Of a stretch of 64,000 nt of DNA, positions 62,175 to 64,000 are shown piece by piece. The notes beneath the pieces were generated by a model that saw only the letters and a list, made by a program, of their open reading frames with translations, was not told the origin of the DNA and did no database searches. The stretch is from Paraphysomonas bandaiensis (taxonomy: Eukaryota > Chrysophyceae): contig CBFFRP010000457.1 of the NCBI GenBank assembly GCA_965644295.1, forward strand, positions 124,001-188,000, given 5' to 3'. How positions within the stretch are numbered: position 1 is the stretch's first letter; each line of letters begins with the position of its first letter. Both the position numbers and the translations under genes were made by a program.

Positions 62175-63105
62175 TGTCAGCTTTGGATAGTTGTCTCATC
62201 ATTGTGGTTTCTCTACAAATGTAACACAATGAAGTATGTAGAATATAATGAACAATGAACATACATATGGCTGTCAATATCAAAATAAAAACAGAAGTGA
62301 GTTTCTGCTGAACCGAATATTGAATTTGAATGTCTACATTTGCCCGGTGCTGATATTAGCACTCTGTTGAGCCCAATTCAGGTAAAACAGAAAGAATTTT
62401 ATTTAGACATAAATGGGGATAATAGGATAATATGATAACGTTAAATTGTCAACCCTTACATACAGCTGTATTTTAAGTTATAATTTAATATACACCTTTA
62501 TTTATTATCCCATATCGCTTCTTACAATTAAATACAGTAAATCGAATAATGTAATATGAATTTTATGGAGATAGTGAAGCCCATCAATGTAGCACATAAC
62601 GATGAAAGTTATCTCCATTTAATTAATTGAAGTGGTGTTTACAGTTACAGAGTTCAGCTATCGAATATGGAATGCATCATTATGTATAACGTACACTGAG
62701 TCAATTCATAGCACCATATGGGCATATCTGTACAACAATGAGGCTTATCATGCTCGATATGAACCACACTGTCCTGCACTGGGGCTACAGTGTATGGGCC
62801 CCTCTATGAGGGCGGTCCCTTCGTATGATCCCTCTTATACTGGGGAATGAGGGGCTTAGCTTAAGCCATGCATGACCAGCTGAGTCATGCAAGGGACGCC
62901 TGCCACTACTTGAAACTCCTGCACGTCATGCAGATGGGACAGTAGGGCGGCTCTCACAGATCCTGCGGGTGATCTATACAGTCATCCATGTTGATAAAAT
63001 GGTGAGTGAGTGCATAGAATCATGGAGTTATAGTGAATGTGAGCCCTCATGATGACCACACTGCTGCCTGTCGCTCTGTGGTGGGAATGATGCAGTGGAC
63101 TCGAC

Positions 63106-63252
63106 TATCGGCAGTCAGCATCTTATTTTTCGGAAATATATTGAAGCAAATATTCTCTATATAACTGCAACACAACTACGGCTGGAATACAGATAATTGT
63201 TGCCTCAATATTAGAGGCATCTTTGAACAAAAATACACAAAGGATGCCAATA
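63106..63252 (+). mobile_element. 150-bp MITE (TATCGGCA family), copy E
   Basis: Begins TATCGGCAGTCAGCATCTTA and ends AGGATGCCAATA; the core hairpin CCTCAATATTAGAGG is intact. This copy has the least eroded interior together with copy C. Confidence 0.8.
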
Positions 63253-63395
63253 CGCTATACTGGGCACACTCTGCACTGTTGGAGGGTTTATATACTGCAG
63301 TACAACCAAAACGAGTGTTCGCTTAAAATCACTGATTTATATATAAACCTACAGTTTTAAATGAAAATTCCCTATTTTATATATGTATATACAGT

Positions 63396-63566
63396 ATGTA
63401 TATATGTATGTAAGTACTGTAGGTAGGTACATGCATGTATATATGTACGTGTACCCTGGTATGGGTGTGTTAATCTCATATGTATGTATGTATGTAAGTA
63501 CTGTAGGTAGGTACATGCATGTATATATGTACGTGTACCCTGGTATGGGTGTGTTAATCCTCATAT
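63396..63566. repeat. Tandem duplication of an 86-bp segment
   Basis: ATGTATGTAAGTACTGTAGG, TAGGTACATGCATGTATATA and TGTACCCTGGTATGGGTG occur twice in direct order, 86 bp apart, just upstream of the secreted-protein first exon. Confidence 0.9.
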
Positions 63567-63620
63567 GTATGTATGTATATGCAGGTGATCGGGGTACATG
63601 TGCATGTGTATTGCATGAGT

Positions 63621-63716
63621 ATGAGGTGGATGTTGTTAGTCTTGTTATTGTTGGTGTTCTCAGTGGTGTTGTGTGATGATGTGCCGGAGTGGACGGGTGG
63701 GGTCGTTAACGGGCAG
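63621..63716 (+). CDS. First exon of a secreted or membrane protein (partial)
   Basis: ATG at 63621 opens MRWMLLVLLLLVFSVVLCDD, a textbook signal peptide with likely cleavage after LCD or nearby, followed by VPEWTGGVVNGQ and a donor GTGAGC at 63717 (phase 0). The next exon lies beyond the window. What follows is an intron filled with TATCTATCTCAC repeats. The product cannot be named from 32 residues. Confidence 0.6.
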
Positions 63717-63757
63717 GTGAGCCACCAACATACACATGCATGTGATGGCTATGCATG

Positions 63758-63992
63758 CATTCACTGCATCTATCTCACCGTATCTATCTCACTGCATCTA
63801 TCTCACCGTATCTATCTCACTGCATCTATCTCACCGTATCTATCTCACTGCATCTATCTCACCGTATCTATCTCACTGCATCTATCTCACCGTATCTATC
63901 TCACTGTATCTATCTCACTGCATCTATCTCACTGTATCTATCTCACTGCATCTATCTCACTGTATCTATCTCACTGCATCTATCTCACTGTA
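63758..63992. repeat. CATCTATCTCAC(C/T)G minisatellite
   Basis: About 16 units of a 14-bp sequence, CATCTATCTCACCG or TATCTATCTCACTG, alternating to give a 28-bp higher-order unit. It lies in the presumed first intron of the secreted-protein gene and runs to the window edge. Confidence 0.95.
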
Positions 63993-64000
63993 TGTAGTTT

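Larger units (their letters stand above)
61190..63620. other. Intergenic with MITEs
   Basis: Contains the 150-bp MITE copies D (61404-61541) and E (63106-63252), the GCCCC-end MITE copy 2 (61667-62174), and a duplicated 86-bp sequence at 63396-63566. The stretch 62175-63105 has no gene I can support. Confidence 0.55.

Noticed and set aside
62632-62850. 72-codon plus-strand frame
   Set aside because: No motif, no splice partners, and surrounded by non-coding repeat DNA; length is within chance for this composition.
1-64000. CRISPR arrays, operons, ribosome-binding sites, rRNA genes
   Set aside because: The window is eukaryotic, with spliceosomal introns throughout; the direct repeats are minisatellites without unique spacers, and no rRNA sequence was recognised.

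Overview
The window is nuclear DNA of a eukaryote. It is AT-rich, its genes have GT-AG introns (from 50 nt to about 900 nt), there are no operons, and transposons of several classes are dense. The lineage is not certain. A secreted EGF-repeat protein with stramenopile-style modules, a 29-residue ankyrin-like repeat of the HLDVLKWLRSQ type and a TIR-like protein with an FWSH...DYFSLRQ...RSFCLLEL signature are all things I associate mainly with stramenopiles (heterokont algae and relatives), so that is my best guess. The domain repertoire (TRIM-like, Cyclin Y, SLC16-type, Orai-like) would also fit other deep-branching eukaryotes.

Layout of genes: a TIR-like/zinc-finger protein (-, 0.8-2.8 kb); a seven-exon UAP56-binding-motif mRNA-export adaptor (-, 4.5-5.7); an EF-hand, repeat-rich, tail-anchored protein (-, 9.5-12.0) head to head with casein kinase 1 (+, 12.8-15.4); a secreted EGF-repeat protein (-, 16.4-18.6) head to head with roadblock dynein light chain (+, 19.3-19.9); an F-box/ankyrin-like repeat protein (+, 21.9-23.5); FCF1/UTP24 (-, 26.4-27.8); a 1211-residue protein of unknown family (-, 29.9-33.7) head to head with a TMEM86/YhhN lysoplasmalogenase (+, 34.5-35.3); a probable DH-PH RhoGEF (-, 37.2-39.5) head to head with an Orai-like channel fused to a PH domain (+, 40.3-42.1); an SLC16-like transporter (-, 44.8-46.6) head to head with a TRIM-like RING/B-box protein ending in a chromo-barrel-like domain (+, 47.0-49.1); Cyclin Y (-, 53.1-54.5) head to head with a disordered protein (+, 55.2-56.9); a small tail-anchored coiled-coil protein (-, 60.7-61.2); and the first exon of a secreted protein (+, 63.6).

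Exon models were built by hand from splice signals and reading phase. Nearly all close exactly in frame, which is strong internal support. Six of the genes' neighbours form head-to-head pairs 470-830 bp apart, and three of those shared intergenic regions contain long (TATG)n arrays. First introns are often filled with tandem repeats.

Between the genes lie mobile elements whose ends and target duplications can be read directly: two hAT elements with perfect 8-bp duplications (one inserted into an older relative), a non-LTR/SINE-like family with a common tail near GACTTTC and 11-16 bp duplications (one copy splits a copia RNase H relic), a non-coding LTR element of about 2.4 kb with primer-binding site and polypurine tract, copia gag remains, two MITE families, a 168-bp foldback and a long-terminal-inverted-repeat element. 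No tRNA, rRNA or CRISPR array could be supported.
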